DNA of 46,379 bases from Lachnospiraceae bacterium. GTDB lineage: Bacteria; Bacillota; Clostridia; Lachnospirales; Lachnospiraceae. The stretch covers positions 1 to 46,379 of the forward strand of contig WRAQ01000024.1 in NCBI GenBank assembly GCA_009780115.1. The letters run 5' to 3'. The translations under genes and the position numbers were made by a program. The stretch's first letter is position 1, and every line of letters starts with the position of its first letter. Below are positions 26,949 through 34,945 of the stretch, piece by piece. The notes under the pieces were generated by a model, which saw only the letters and a program-made list of their open reading frames with translations, did not search any database and was not told the DNA's origin.

Positions 26949-27458
26949 TTAGACCTTGGTATCCATGTATTTCTTTAATATATCATCGACATCTTCAGCC
27001 TTTTCTATTCGCCCGTGGACATCTTCATTAACCAGAAAAACCGGGGCAAGGCCGCAGGCACCGATACAACGGGTCGCATCAAGCGAGTATTTGCCGTCGT
27101 CTGAAGTTTCACCGGCTTTTACGCCAATAATAGCGGAAATACGGTCAAGTATATCGCCGGCCCCTTTGACATAACAGGCTGTCCCCATACAAACAGAGAC
27201 TGCTATTTCACCTTTGGGCTGTAAGATAAATTGCGAATAAAATGAGACGATACCGTAGATTTCAGACATTGAAATACCGGTGCCGTCGCTGATAATTTGT
27301 TGCACTTCAATCGGAAGATAACCGTAAACGTCTTGCGCTTTTTGCAAAATCGGCATAATCGCCCCGGGCGCATCTTTAAACTCGGTGATAATTGCTTCGA
27401 GTTTTTTTCTTTGTTCATCAGTCCCGGTGAAGGCAACTGTGGTTTTTGTTTTTTTCAT
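26949..27458 (-). CDS. hydC: HydC subunit (NuoE-like, [2Fe2S])
   Basis: A 169-residue NuoE-type thioredoxin-fold subunit with four cysteine ligands of a [2Fe2S] cluster, in VCMGTACYVKG and DATRCIGACGLAP. It completes the HydABC set. The ATG at 27458 follows AAAGGA and lies 17 nt after the pyruvate kinase stop, so pyk and hyd genes are probably one transcript. Confidence 0.94.
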   Translation of the reverse strand: MKKTKTTVAFTGTDEQRKKLEAIITEFKDAPGAIMPILQKAQDVYGYLPIEVQQIISDGTGISMSEIYGIVSFYSQFILQPKGEIAVSVCMGTACYVKGAGDILDRISAIIGVKAGETSDDGKYSLDATRCIGACGLAPVFLVNEDVHGRIEKAEDVDDILKKYMDTKV

Positions 27459-27475
27459 TTATAGTCCTTTCTATA

Positions 27476-28912
27476 CTAAAAAACTGCTAATTTTTCCCCG
27501 ACCTCATGTACTTTAATCAAGTTGGTTGTTCCGGATTGGCCAACGGGAATACCGGCAGTAATAATAATTAAATCACCTTCATCAATATATCGGCCGGCAA
27601 GAGAAGCATTAATCGCCCCGGTTATCATATCGGCACTGGTTACTTCTTCTTTGGTAAGGACCGGGGTAACGCCCCAGGCTAATTGTAACTGATGTTGAAC
27701 GTTTTCATCAGGGGTCCCGCCGATAATAGAACATTGCGGGCGGAACTTGGAAACATTACGTGATGTTTGACCGGATTTGGAGACAATCAAAATTGCGGCT
27801 GCTTCCAAATCGTGAGCGGTTGTTACGGTGGCATGGGAAATCGCATTAGTTACCGAAGGCTCCGGTTTGTAAGTGCTGGTAACGAAGCGCTTGCTATAAT
27901 CGATATCACTTTCGGTCCGGGTAGCAATCCGGGCCATTGTTTTGACCGCCTCAACCGGATATTTCCCGACTGATGTTTCGGCTGACAGCATAATCGCGCT
28001 GGTACCGTCATAAATCGCATTAGCAACATCCGATGCTTCGGCGCGGGTCGGACGTGGTTTAGTTATCATTGATTCAAGCATTTGGGTTGCGGTAATGACA
28101 TTTTTACCCTGGCGGTAAGCCTTTTTAATCAACTCTTTTTGGATAGCGGGCAGTTCGACAAATTCAAGTTCAACCCCTAAATCACCACGGGCAACCATCA
28201 GCCCATCGGCAACAGCAAGAATAGCATCAGTATTTTCTACCCCTTCGGCGTTTTCAATTTTGGCAATAATATTAATCCGGTCGCCGCCCATGCGGTGCAG
28301 TTCTTCTTTAATTAAACGGATATCTTCATCCGAACGGACAAATGAAGCCGCAATAAAATGAAAACCTAATTCGGTAATCAGTCGTAAATCGGCGCGGTCT
28401 TTGCCGCTGATATAAGGAATGTTCAGGCTGACACCCGGAACATTAACGCTTTTTTTATTAGAAACAAAACCGCCATTAATTACCCTGGTCGTCACGCTGG
28501 TACTTGAAACGTTTTCGGCAACTAACTCAATCAGCCCGTCATCCAAGAGAATCCTGGTCCCTGATTTGATATCTTTGAAGAGGCCTTCATAACTTATACT
28601 TGCCTTTGCGGCCGTACCCTCAATTTTCTCTGCGGTTAATGTAAAAATAGAATCCTCAATTAATTCAACTTTGCCATTTTCAAAAGAGCCTAACCGTACT
28701 TCCGGGCCTTTGGTATCGGCTAATAATGCAACAATAGCCCCGGTTTCTTTGCAGACAGACCTGACAAGGGCAACCCGTTCACGGATTTCATCATGTGTAC
28801 CGTGGGAAAAGTTGAAGCGGGCAACATCCATCCCGGCATTAATCATAGCTTTTAATGTTTCGACATTATCAGTTGCCGGGCCGAGGGTTGCAACGATTTT
28901 CGTTTTTCTCAT
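27476..28912 (-). CDS. pyk: Pyruvate kinase
   Basis: A 478-residue enzyme that makes pyruvate and ATP from phosphoenolpyruvate and ADP. The N-terminus MRKTKIVATLGPATDNVE and the active-site segment MVARGDLGVELEF are typical. It is the normal-length form, without the extra C-terminal PEP-utiliser domain found in many Bacilli. AGAAAGGA precedes the ATG. It is the first gene of the leftward unit pyk-hydC-hydB-hydA. Confidence 0.97.
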   Translation of the reverse strand: MRKTKIVATLGPATDNVETLKAMINAGMDVARFNFSHGTHDEIRERVALVRSVCKETGAIVALLADTKGPEVRLGSFENGKVELIEDSIFTLTAEKIEGTAAKASISYEGLFKDIKSGTRILLDDGLIELVAENVSSTSVTTRVINGGFVSNKKSVNVPGVSLNIPYISGKDRADLRLITELGFHFIAASFVRSDEDIRLIKEELHRMGGDRINIIAKIENAEGVENTDAILAVADGLMVARGDLGVELEFVELPAIQKELIKKAYRQGKNVITATQMLESMITKPRPTRAEASDVANAIYDGTSAIMLSAETSVGKYPVEAVKTMARIATRTESDIDYSKRFVTSTYKPEPSVTNAISHATVTTAHDLEAAAILIVSKSGQTSRNVSKFRPQCSIIGGTPDENVQHQLQLAWGVTPVLTKEEVTSADMITGAINASLAGRYIDEGDLIIITAGIPVGQSGTTNLIKVHEVGEKLAVF

Positions 28913-28975
28913 TCAATAAATCCTTTCTAATTTTGCTTTCTCATAGAAGGGCCGCCGCCGGGCGACACTTTTTAT

Positions 28976-29004
28976 ATTGTAGCATGGGTTTTCGGGATTT
29001 TCAA
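28976..29004 (-). promoter_or_regulatory. pyk-hydCBA promoter
   Basis: On the minus strand: TTGAAA (29004-28999), a 17-nt spacer and TACAAT (28981-28976). The leader to the pyk start is about 55 nt and contains a GC-rich patch. Confidence 0.6.
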
Positions 29005-29093
29005 GAAAATTGTTGCTGTGTGTTGCGCTAGCTAACATTAGAAATACCATAAATTATTAATTTTCTCAAAAAAACCTTGTCAAGAAAAAACAC

Positions 29094-29122
29094 TTGACAG
29101 CATATTGTTTTGGTAGTACTAT
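29094..29122 (+). promoter_or_regulatory. ylxM-ffh promoter with overlapping inverted repeat
   Basis: TTGACA (29094-29099), a 17-nt spacer and TACTAT (29117-29122). A perfect 7-bp inverted repeat, TGTCAAG (29078-29084) and CTTGACA (29093-29099), covers the -35 box, so a dimeric regulator might bind here; the repeat could also be chance. Confidence 0.55.
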
Positions 29123-29146
29123 GTCTAAGTGGCAAAGAGTGAAATA

Positions 29147-29488
29147 ATGGAAAAAATCGTGAAACAAGGGCTTTTATATGATTTTTATGGTGAGCTTCTT
29201 ACTGCCCACCAGAAAAAAGTCTATGAAGATTTTGTTTATCATGATTTATCCCTTAGTGAAATAGCGGAAGAATATCAGATTAGCCGTCAGGCGGCATTTG
29301 ATTTAATCCGCCGGTGCGATAAGAGTTTGCAAAAATATGAAGAAAAGCTGAAGTTAGTTGCCCGCTTTGCCCAGATTAGGGCGAAAATAGAAGAATTAAA
29401 TCAAATAATTAATAGTAAAAATATAGAAACAAGCCTATTGACCGAACGGGTCAATGAGATTTCTAAAGAGATATTAAGTGAGTTATGA
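29147..29488 (+). CDS. ylxM: YlxM-family DNA-binding-like protein (UPF0122)
   Basis: 113 residues from ATG 29147, the usual length for YlxM. An upstream GTG at 29129 coincides with the predicted transcription start and has no RBS, so it is rejected. A sigma-4-like helix-turn-helix (LSEIAEEYQISRQAAFDLIR) follows the characteristic N-terminus (YDFYGELLT). YlxM precedes ffh in most Bacillota and is linked to the signal recognition particle, where it modulates SRP GTPase activity in streptococci. Confidence 0.93.
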   Translation: MEKIVKQGLLYDFYGELLTAHQKKVYEDFVYHDLSLSEIAEEYQISRQAAFDLIRRCDKSLQKYEEKLKLVARFAQIRAKIEELNQIINSKNIETSLLTERVNEISKEILSEL

Positions 29489-29541
29489 AGCGGACTGAAT
29501 TTACTCATGCCGCTCACGCTTTGCAGATATAAGGAGCAACT

Positions 29542-30915
29542 ATGGCCTTTGAAAGCCTGACCGAAAAACTTCAAAACGTTTTCAAAAAACTTCGCAGCAA
29601 AGGGCGCCTTAGCGAAGAGGATGTGCGCCTTGCCCTGAAAGAAGTCAAGATGGCTTTACTTGAAGCAGATGTCAATTTTAAGGTCGTCCGCCAGTTCATC
29701 AAAGCGGTGGAAGAGCGGGCAATTGGCGCTGATGTTATGAACGGCCTTAATCCCGGCCAGATGGTCATCAAAATTGTTAATGAAGAGATGACTAATCTGA
29801 TGGGTTCGGAAACAACGGAGCTTACTTTTGCACCGGGTAAATCAATTACCGTGATTATGATGTGCGGGTTACAAGGTTCGGGTAAAACAACGACGGCAGC
29901 GAAGATTGCCGGGCAGCTTAAGAAAAAAAGTAAGAAATCATTGTTGGTTGCCTGTGACATTTATCGTCCGGCAGCTATCCAACAGTTACAAATAAATGCC
30001 GAAAAGCAGGAAGTTGACTTTTTTTCCCTGGGGGATAAAGAAAAACCGGCGAAGATTGCCAAGGCAGCTTTCGAATATGCCGAAAAAAACGGACTTAACG
30101 TTATTTTCATAGATACAGCCGGCCGCCTGCATATCGATAATGAGATGATGGCCGAACTAAAAGAAATCAGAGATACGGTTGGAATTACCCAGACTTTGTT
30201 AGTGGTTGATGCCATGACCGGTCAGGATGCCGTTAATGTTGCCGGCGAGTTTAATGAGCAAATCGGGGTTGATGGTATTATTTTGTCAAAAATGGATGGT
30301 GATACCCGCGGCGGGGCGGCGCTTTCGGTTAAAGCAGTTACCGGAAAACCGATTCTTTATGTTGGGATGGGTGAAAAATTATCCGAACTTGAGCAATTTT
30401 ATCCCGACCGGATGGCAAACCGCATCCTCGGGATGGGTGATGTTCTTTCCTTAATTGAAAAAGCACAGGCGAACATTGATATTGATGCCGACACAGAGCG
30501 GGAAATGTCTGCCCGTTTGAAAAAGGGCAAATTTGACTTTAATGATTACCTTGAAAGCATGAAGCAAATGCGCAATATGGGTGGTTTAGGTTCGCTTCTT
30601 TCGATGATGCCGGGAATGGGCAAACAAATGAAAGACCTTGAATCAATGGTTGATGATAAGAAACTTGCCCATATGGAAGCTATTGTTTTATCAATGACCC
30701 AAAAAGAGCGCGGGAACCCCAAACTCCTTAACCCAAGCCGTAAGGCGCGGATTGCCCGTGGCTCCGGGGTTGATATCAGTGAAGTAAACCGCTTTATCAA
30801 GCAATTCGAGCAGTCACAAAAAATGATGAAACAAATGCCCGGTTTGATGGGCGGCGGCCGCAAAGGCCGGGGCGGAGGCCTAGCCAACATGATGGGCGGA
30901 AAATTTCCATTTTAG
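29542..30915 (+). CDS. ffh: Signal recognition particle protein Ffh
   Basis: A 457-residue SRP GTPase that targets membrane and secreted proteins to the translocon together with 4.5S/6S RNA and FtsY. An N-terminal four-helix bundle leads to the G domain (GLQGSGKTTTAAKIA, DTAGRLH, SKMDGDTRGG). The C-terminal M domain is Met-rich and ends with Gly/Arg-rich and MMGGKFPF segments. AAGGAG is 5 nt before the ATG. A structured repeat element fills the gap to rpsP. Confidence 0.97.
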   Translation: MAFESLTEKLQNVFKKLRSKGRLSEEDVRLALKEVKMALLEADVNFKVVRQFIKAVEERAIGADVMNGLNPGQMVIKIVNEEMTNLMGSETTELTFAPGKSITVIMMCGLQGSGKTTTAAKIAGQLKKKSKKSLLVACDIYRPAAIQQLQINAEKQEVDFFSLGDKEKPAKIAKAAFEYAEKNGLNVIFIDTAGRLHIDNEMMAELKEIRDTVGITQTLLVVDAMTGQDAVNVAGEFNEQIGVDGIILSKMDGDTRGGAALSVKAVTGKPILYVGMGEKLSELEQFYPDRMANRILGMGDVLSLIEKAQANIDIDADTEREMSARLKKGKFDFNDYLESMKQMRNMGGLGSLLSMMPGMGKQMKDLESMVDDKKLAHMEAIVLSMTQKERGNPKLLNPSRKARIARGSGVDISEVNRFIKQFEQSQKMMKQMPGLMGGGRKGRGGGLANMMGGKFPF

Positions 30916-30943
30916 GTGGGATGCAGATGTTATATCTGTTCAA

Positions 30944-31057
30944 GTAAGGCAGGTAAAAACATCTCGGAGTTGCCTTAGGCCGCCTTCTTCCCAAGATAAA
31001 ATGTATAGCGAAAAGAATTAGGCCGTAGCAACAAAGAGAGTTTATTACCTGACTTAC
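30944..31057. repeat. Intergenic structured element, family 1, copy A (between ffh and rpsP)
   Basis: The element is 114 bp, closed by GTAAGGCAGGTAA (30944-30956) pairing with TTACCTGACTTAC (31045-31057), 12 of 13 positions. Inside is a 56-bp core (30973-31028) that begins CCTTAGGCCGCCTTCTTCCC and ends TTAGGCCGTAG. The same core, 47 of 56 positions identical and the same length, occurs at 38705-38760. The enclosing stem has a different sequence there but still pairs. Confidence 0.75.
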
Positions 31058-31159
31058 GAGGAGATTCCAGTGATATTCAATCCAAACGTATTGCGCTGCA
31101 ATCCGCGGGATTTTATATAAAAACAAAGAAATTTAACGATATTTACGGAGGAAAGAAAA

Positions 31160-31411
31160 ATGGCAGTAAAAATTAGGTTAAGAAGAATGGGGCAAAAGAA
31201 AGTACCTTTCTATAGAATCATCGTTTCTGATTCAAGGTCGCCCAGAGATGGCCGTTTCATCGAAGAAATCGGAACTTACAACCCCAATACCGACCCCAGT
31301 ACCTACAAAGTAGATGAAGAACTTGCGAAAAAATGGCTTAACAACGGGGCACAACCGACCGAGATTGTTGCAAAAATTTTCAAATGGGCAGGAATTGAAA
31401 AAGGCAAATAA
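31160..31411 (+). CDS. rpsP: 30S ribosomal protein S16
   Basis: 83 residues, the standard length for bS16. The N-terminus [20 protein letters not shown] is diagnostic. GGAGG lies upstream of the ATG. It stands in the conserved order ffh-rpsP-khpA-rimM-trmD-rplS. Confidence 0.98.
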   Translation: MAVKIRLRRMGQKKVPFYRIIVSDSRSPRDGRFIEEIGTYNPNTDPSTYKVDEELAKKWLNNGAQPTEIVAKIFKWAGIEKGK

Positions 31412-31462
31412 TGATGTGCGTGGTTGCGTTAAATGTGCGTTTTAGAAAGGTAAGGATTTTCT

Positions 31463-31690
31463 ATGAAAGAATTGATTAAAGTTATCGCAAAAGCGCTGGT
31501 TGATCATCCTGATGAAGTCGTCGTTATTGAAAAAGAAGATGGCCGCAGTATCATCTATGAGCTTCATGTAGCACAATCGGACATGGGCAAAGTAATTGGA
31601 AAACAAGGCCGGATTGCCAAAGCTATCCGCGCCGTAGTAAAATCTGCATCATCAAAAGAAACTAAACGTGTTGATGTGGAAATTATGTAG
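31463..31690 (+). CDS. khpA: KH-domain RNA-binding protein KhpA (YlqC)
   Basis: A 75-residue single KH domain with the RNA-binding loop GKVIGKQGRIAKAIR. In other Bacillota KhpA works with KhpB in RNA metabolism and control of cell division and elongation. Located between rpsP and rimM as usual. Confidence 0.94.
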   Translation: MKELIKVIAKALVDHPDEVVVIEKEDGRSIIYELHVAQSDMGKVIGKQGRIAKAIRAVVKSASSKETKRVDVEIM

Positions 31691-31756
31691 AGTGAAAATA
31701 ATTTTTTTTACTCTTTGCTTGAGCCTCAAATGGATACAAGCATATCAGTTTGAGGC

Positions 31757-32280
31757 ATGGATTCAAATATGAACGATAAGTTAAAAGTCGGTGTCATCGC
31801 TTCGCCCCACGGCCTAAAAGGTGAGGTGAAAGTTTTTCCAACTACTGATGATGCCAACCGTTTTAAAAAGTTAAAACAAATAATGATGGATACAGGCACC
31901 GAGTTTAAAGACCTGACCATCACCGGCCTTAAATTTTCCGGAAAGTTTGTTGTACTGAAATTCGCCGGTATTGACCGGATTGAAGATGTCCAAAGATGCA
32001 AAGGGTTTGGTCTTTGGATTGACCGGAAAGATGCGGTTAAACTAGCGAAAAATGAATATTTTGTGTTGATTTAATCGGAATGAAAGTTATTAATGAAGAT
32101 GGTACGGTACTAGGAAATATCAAAGAAGTCCTTCCTACCGGGGCGAATGATGTTTATGTTGTAGATACCGCAACCGGCAAAGACTTGCTTCTTCCGGCGA
32201 TCAAAGAATGTATTTTGAATATTGACATTGAAAGCCGGACAATCTGTGTTCATGTGATGGAAGGGTTATTGGATTTATGA
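31757..32280 (+). pseudogene. rimM: Ribosome maturation factor RimM, split by a 1-nt frameshift
   Basis: Two adjacent frames together make a complete RimM. The N-terminal part (31757-32074) contains VGVIASPHGLKGEVKVF and ends in NEYFV. The C-terminal PRC-barrel part (from 32068, next frame) reads DLIGMKVINEDGT and ends EGLLDL. The expected DLIG continuation starts at 32068, one base out of frame, so one base appears missing in the TTTGTGTTGAT tract at 32060-32070. RimM assists 30S assembly and is rarely dispensable for fast growth. A sequencing or assembly error, a recent mutation, or -1 frameshifting are all possible. No classical slippery heptamer is visible. Confidence 0.85.
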
Positions 32281-33038
32281 ATTTTCATATCTTAACTTTA
32301 TTTCCGGAAATGATTAATCAGGTTTTGAATACCAGTATTATCGGCCGGGCGATATCAAATGGCCATATCACAGTTGAGGCAGTCAATATCCGCGATTATA
32401 CCGCGAGCAAGCACAAAAAAGTTGACGATTACCCCTATGGCGGCGGGGCCGGGATGCTGATGCAGGCCCAACCCGTTTATGATGCGTATCTTGCGATAAA
32501 AAATCGGATAAAAACTGATTCACAAATTGCCCAACAGATTTCAGTTAAGCAGGTAACATCAATTGAACAATTAAAGCCGGTTCCGCGCGTAATTTATGTC
32601 ACACCCCAAGGAAAGCTTTTTAATCAGAAAATGGCGAAAGAACTTGCCAACGAAGAAAATGTCATTTTACTTTGCGGCCATTATGAAGGTATTGACGAGC
32701 GGGTCCTTAATGAAATAGTGACGGATAATATTTCGATTGGGGATTATGTGCTTACCGGCGGTGAGCTTCCGGCAATGGTTGTCGTTGATGCTGTTGCCCG
32801 AATGGTTCCCGGGGTGCTTTCAAATTCCGAATCCGGTAAAACGGAAAGCCTGTCCCATTTTCTCCTTGAATATCCGCAGTATTCCCGCCCGGAGGTATGG
32901 CAGGGTAAGCGGGTACCGGAAATTCTCTTGTCCGGTGACCATGCCAAAGTAGAAAAATGGCGCAATGAACAAGCAATAGAACGTACTAAAGAACGCCGCC
33001 CGGACTTGTATGCCAAATGGCAAAATGACTGTGAATAA
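32277..33038 (+). CDS. trmD: tRNA (guanine-N1)-methyltransferase
   Basis: A 253-residue SPOUT methyltransferase that makes m1G37 in tRNAs using S-adenosylmethionine. Conserved segments are YGGGAGMLMQAQPVYDA, GHYEGIDERV, SIGDYVLTGGELP and EYPQYSRP, the last three around the trefoil knot. Its ATG overlaps the rimM stop by 4 nt, as in intact clusters, which supports rimM being translated to its normal end. Confidence 0.97.
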   Translation: MNFHILTLFPEMINQVLNTSIIGRAISNGHITVEAVNIRDYTASKHKKVDDYPYGGGAGMLMQAQPVYDAYLAIKNRIKTDSQIAQQISVKQVTSIEQLKPVPRVIYVTPQGKLFNQKMAKELANEENVILLCGHYEGIDERVLNEIVTDNISIGDYVLTGGELPAMVVVDAVARMVPGVLSNSESGKTESLSHFLLEYPQYSRPEVWQGKRVPEILLSGDHAKVEKWRNEQAIERTKERRPDLYAKWQNDCE

Positions 33039-33045
33039 GCATTAA

Positions 33046-33087
33046 GTGAGTAAGACAGACAAAAACATCTCGGCCAGGCTTACTCAT
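33046..33087. repeat. Degenerate partial copy of repeat family 1
   Basis: Bases 33050-33073 match the left end of the copy at 30944 (GTAAG.CAG..AAAAACATCTCGG) at 21 of 24 positions. They are followed directly by the closing arm CTTACTC (33079-33085), which pairs with GAGTAAG (33048-33054). The 56-bp core is missing, as after an internal deletion. A direct repeat ATAAGATTTTTCA (33088-33100 and 33103-33115) follows. Confidence 0.55.
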
Positions 33088-33116
33088 ATAAGATTTTTCA
33101 ATATAAGATTTTTCAC

Positions 33117-33145
33117 TTGCATTTTGATAAATGCTATGATATATT
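33117..33145 (+). promoter_or_regulatory. rplS promoter
   Basis: An extended -10 (TGATATATT; TATATT 33140-33145) with TTGCAT (33117-33122) 17 nt upstream. It gives rplS its own promoter and a leader of roughly 100 nt. Confidence 0.5.
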
Positions 33146-33186
33146 ACTTTAGGATAATAAATTTTAAAACGATGGTCCGCTGTACA

Positions 33187-33205
33187 AATTGTACGAAGTA
33201 CAATT
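33187..33205 (+). promoter_or_regulatory. Hairpin in the rplS leader, candidate autoregulatory element
   Basis: A perfect 8-bp hairpin AATTGTAC-GAA-GTACAATT lies in the rplS leader. Ribosomal-protein L19 leaders that bind their own product are known in Bacillota, but I cannot confirm that this one matches the described consensus. Confidence 0.4.
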
Positions 33206-33251
33206 CAAATAGTATATTGAACATCTGTAGAACGAAAGGATTATAATAGAA

Positions 33252-33602
33252 ATGAACGCTATTATCAGAGAAATTGAACAAGAGCAGCTTAAAAGTGAAG
33301 TCCCCGTCTTTAATGTCGGTGATACTGTGAAAGTTTATGGCAAAATCAAAGAAGGAAACCGTGAGCGGATCCAGATTTTCGAAGGCACAGTCCTTAAACG
33401 CCAAGGCGGCAGTAACCGTGAAACCTTTACTGTCCGGAAATCATCCGGCGGCATCGGCGTTGAAAAAACCTGGCCTCTGCATTCGCCAAACGTTGAACGT
33501 ATTGAAGTAATCAGACGCGGTAAAGTCAGACGGGCAAAACTTACCTATCTGCGCAGCCGTATTGGTAAAAAAGCAAAAGTTAAAGAATTAATGACACGTT
33601 AA
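33252..33602 (+). CDS. rplS: 50S ribosomal protein L19
   Basis: A 116-residue bL19 of standard length, with [31 protein letters not shown] and the C-terminal [21 protein letters not shown] is the closest RBS but lies about 14 nt upstream of the ATG, so initiation may depend on leader structure. Confidence 0.98.
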   Translation: MNAIIREIEQEQLKSEVPVFNVGDTVKVYGKIKEGNRERIQIFEGTVLKRQGGSNRETFTVRKSSGGIGVEKTWPLHSPNVERIEVIRRGKVRRAKLTYLRSRIGKKAKVKELMTR

Positions 33603-33671
33603 AATGGCCGCCCGGCGGGTGCACACTCGCGCGAATTGTATTATGTTGCTAAGCAACCGCGCCCGGCGCGA

Positions 33672-33697
33672 GGGTTTGCCAAGGTAAACCCTTTCTT
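33672..33697 (+). terminator. Probable terminator after rplS
   Basis: GGGTTTGCC-AA-GGTAAACCC (33672-33691) followed by TTTCTT. The short spacer holds further inverted repeats: CTCGCGC/GCGCGAG (33626-33632, 33666-33672) and GCCTTGC/GCAAGGC (33724-33730, 33743-33749). Confidence 0.5.
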
Positions 33698-33796
33698 GAG
33701 GATTAAATTATTCGCTCATAATGGCCTTGCGGCATAAATACTGCAAGGCTGTTCTACTTAATAAGCAACAATTCGGGAAAGGCGGTGGAATTTTTA

Positions 33797-34273
33797 GTGA
33801 GCAAGATTTTTACATTACTATCATTGACAGTTGTATGGTGTATCTTGCAGGAAAGTTTCGCCCTTGAGACAATCGGGGCCGGCCTGATTATCAGTATTAT
33901 CGGCGCAATTTTCGTCCATCGCTTTCTTCCGTTACCAAAGATATCCGGTATCAAACCGCTTCCGATTTTAGTTTATCCTTTTTATCTGCTCTGGCAATTA
34001 TATGCCGCTGATTTAACCGTAATAAAAACTATTTTTTCTAATCCGCATGTCGAAGTTGTAAAAATAAAAACCAAATTGACCAATAATACGTTACGTTTGA
34101 TCTTAGTAAATTCGATTACCCTTGTGCCAGGCTCGTTATCACTTGACCTTAATGAAGATGAAATTACGGTTTTGTGGCTTGGTGAAAAATCAAAACTACC
34201 GGCCGAAGCGGAAGGGGTAGACGAAGTTATTAAAGGTAAGTTAGAAAGAGCGTTGCTAAAAGCACAAAAATAG
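33797..34273 (+). CDS. mnhE: Mrp/Mnh antiporter subunit E
   Basis: A small membrane protein of about 158 residues with N-terminal membrane helices and a soluble tail, including the family segment TLRLILVNSITLVPGSLSLDL. MnhE/MrpE is an accessory subunit of multisubunit Na+/H+ antiporters and of membrane hydrogenase modules (MbhA). GTG 33797 is chosen because AAGGCGGTGG lies about 9 nt upstream; GTG 33785 is an alternative. First gene of the order E-F-G-(fused)-C-D. Confidence 0.9.
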   Translation: MSKIFTLLSLTVVWCILQESFALETIGAGLIISIIGAIFVHRFLPLPKISGIKPLPILVYPFYLLWQLYAADLTVIKTIFSNPHVEVVKIKTKLTNNTLRLILVNSITLVPGSLSLDLNEDEITVLWLGEKSKLPAEAEGVDEVIKGKLERALLKAQK

Positions 34274-34285
34274 AAACGGGTATTT

Positions 34286-34543
34286 ATGTATATTTTTTGG
34301 ATTCTAATGGCATTTTTGATTGTATATCTGGTTCGTGTTTTAATGGGCCCGTCGGTCTGGGACCGCTTAGTTGGGTTCAGTCTTATTTCATCAAAGATTG
34401 TTTTGTTAATTGTCGTATATGCTTCAATACGGGAAATAAATTATTTCTTGGATTTTGCGATTATCTATGCACTGTTAGGTTTCATTTGCATTACTTTTAT
34501 AACTATTTTCTTGCGTGACCGGTTAAAAAACGAAAAAATGTGA
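34286..34543 (+). CDS. mnhF: Mrp/Mnh antiporter subunit F
   Basis: An 85-residue protein with three membrane helices and the typical VRVLMGPSVWDRLVG segment after the first helix. It follows mnhE by 12 nt. Accessory subunit of the cation/proton antiporter complex in the cytoplasmic membrane. Confidence 0.9.
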   Translation: MYIFWILMAFLIVYLVRVLMGPSVWDRLVGFSLISSKIVLLIVVYASIREINYFLDFAIIYALLGFICITFITIFLRDRLKNEKM

Positions 34544-34627
34544 TTCTTTCAGGCAAATTTGTATCTGCGAAAACGGAACTAACGTTACGGCCAAAGTTTG
34601 CAGGTACTGGAAAGGTATAGGTTGTAA

Positions 34628-34945
34628 ATGCTGTCAATTATCGGTAATGCGATTATTATTGCCGGAGTTATTATAATTTTTATCGGCATAATTGGTATTC
34701 ACAAGTACAAGAATTTTTATACCCGGATTCTTCTTGCAGCGAAAATTGATACGGTTGGTGCAATAACTATTTTAATCGGGATAGTGATAAAAAATGGTTT
34801 TAGTTTCTTTTCTTTAAAAACATTATTATTATTAATTATTATTGTTATTCTTGAACCGCTGACTTCGCATATCATTGCGCGGACAGCATATTTAAGCGGA
34901 TACAAAATTGAAGAGCAAAATTTAAGTGATGAAAAGGATACATAA
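34628..34945 (+). CDS. mnhG: Mrp/Mnh antiporter subunit G
   Basis: A 105-residue protein with three membrane helices. GIIGIHKYKNFYTRILLAAKIDT and the later PLTSHIIARTAY segment are characteristic of MnhG/PhaG. An 84-bp spacer before it contains short imperfect inverted repeats. It overlaps the next gene by 1 nt (TAATG). Confidence 0.9.
   Translation: MLSIIGNAIIIAGVIIIFIGIIGIHKYKNFYTRILLAAKIDTVGAITILIGIVIKNGFSFFSLKTLLLLIIIVILEPLTSHIIARTAYLSGYKIEEQNLSDEKDT

Noticed and set aside
32060-32074. Programmed -1 frameshift in rimM.
   Set aside because: A -1 shift would restore the frame, but there is no X-XXY-YYZ slippery heptamer; not excluded, but less likely than a lost base.
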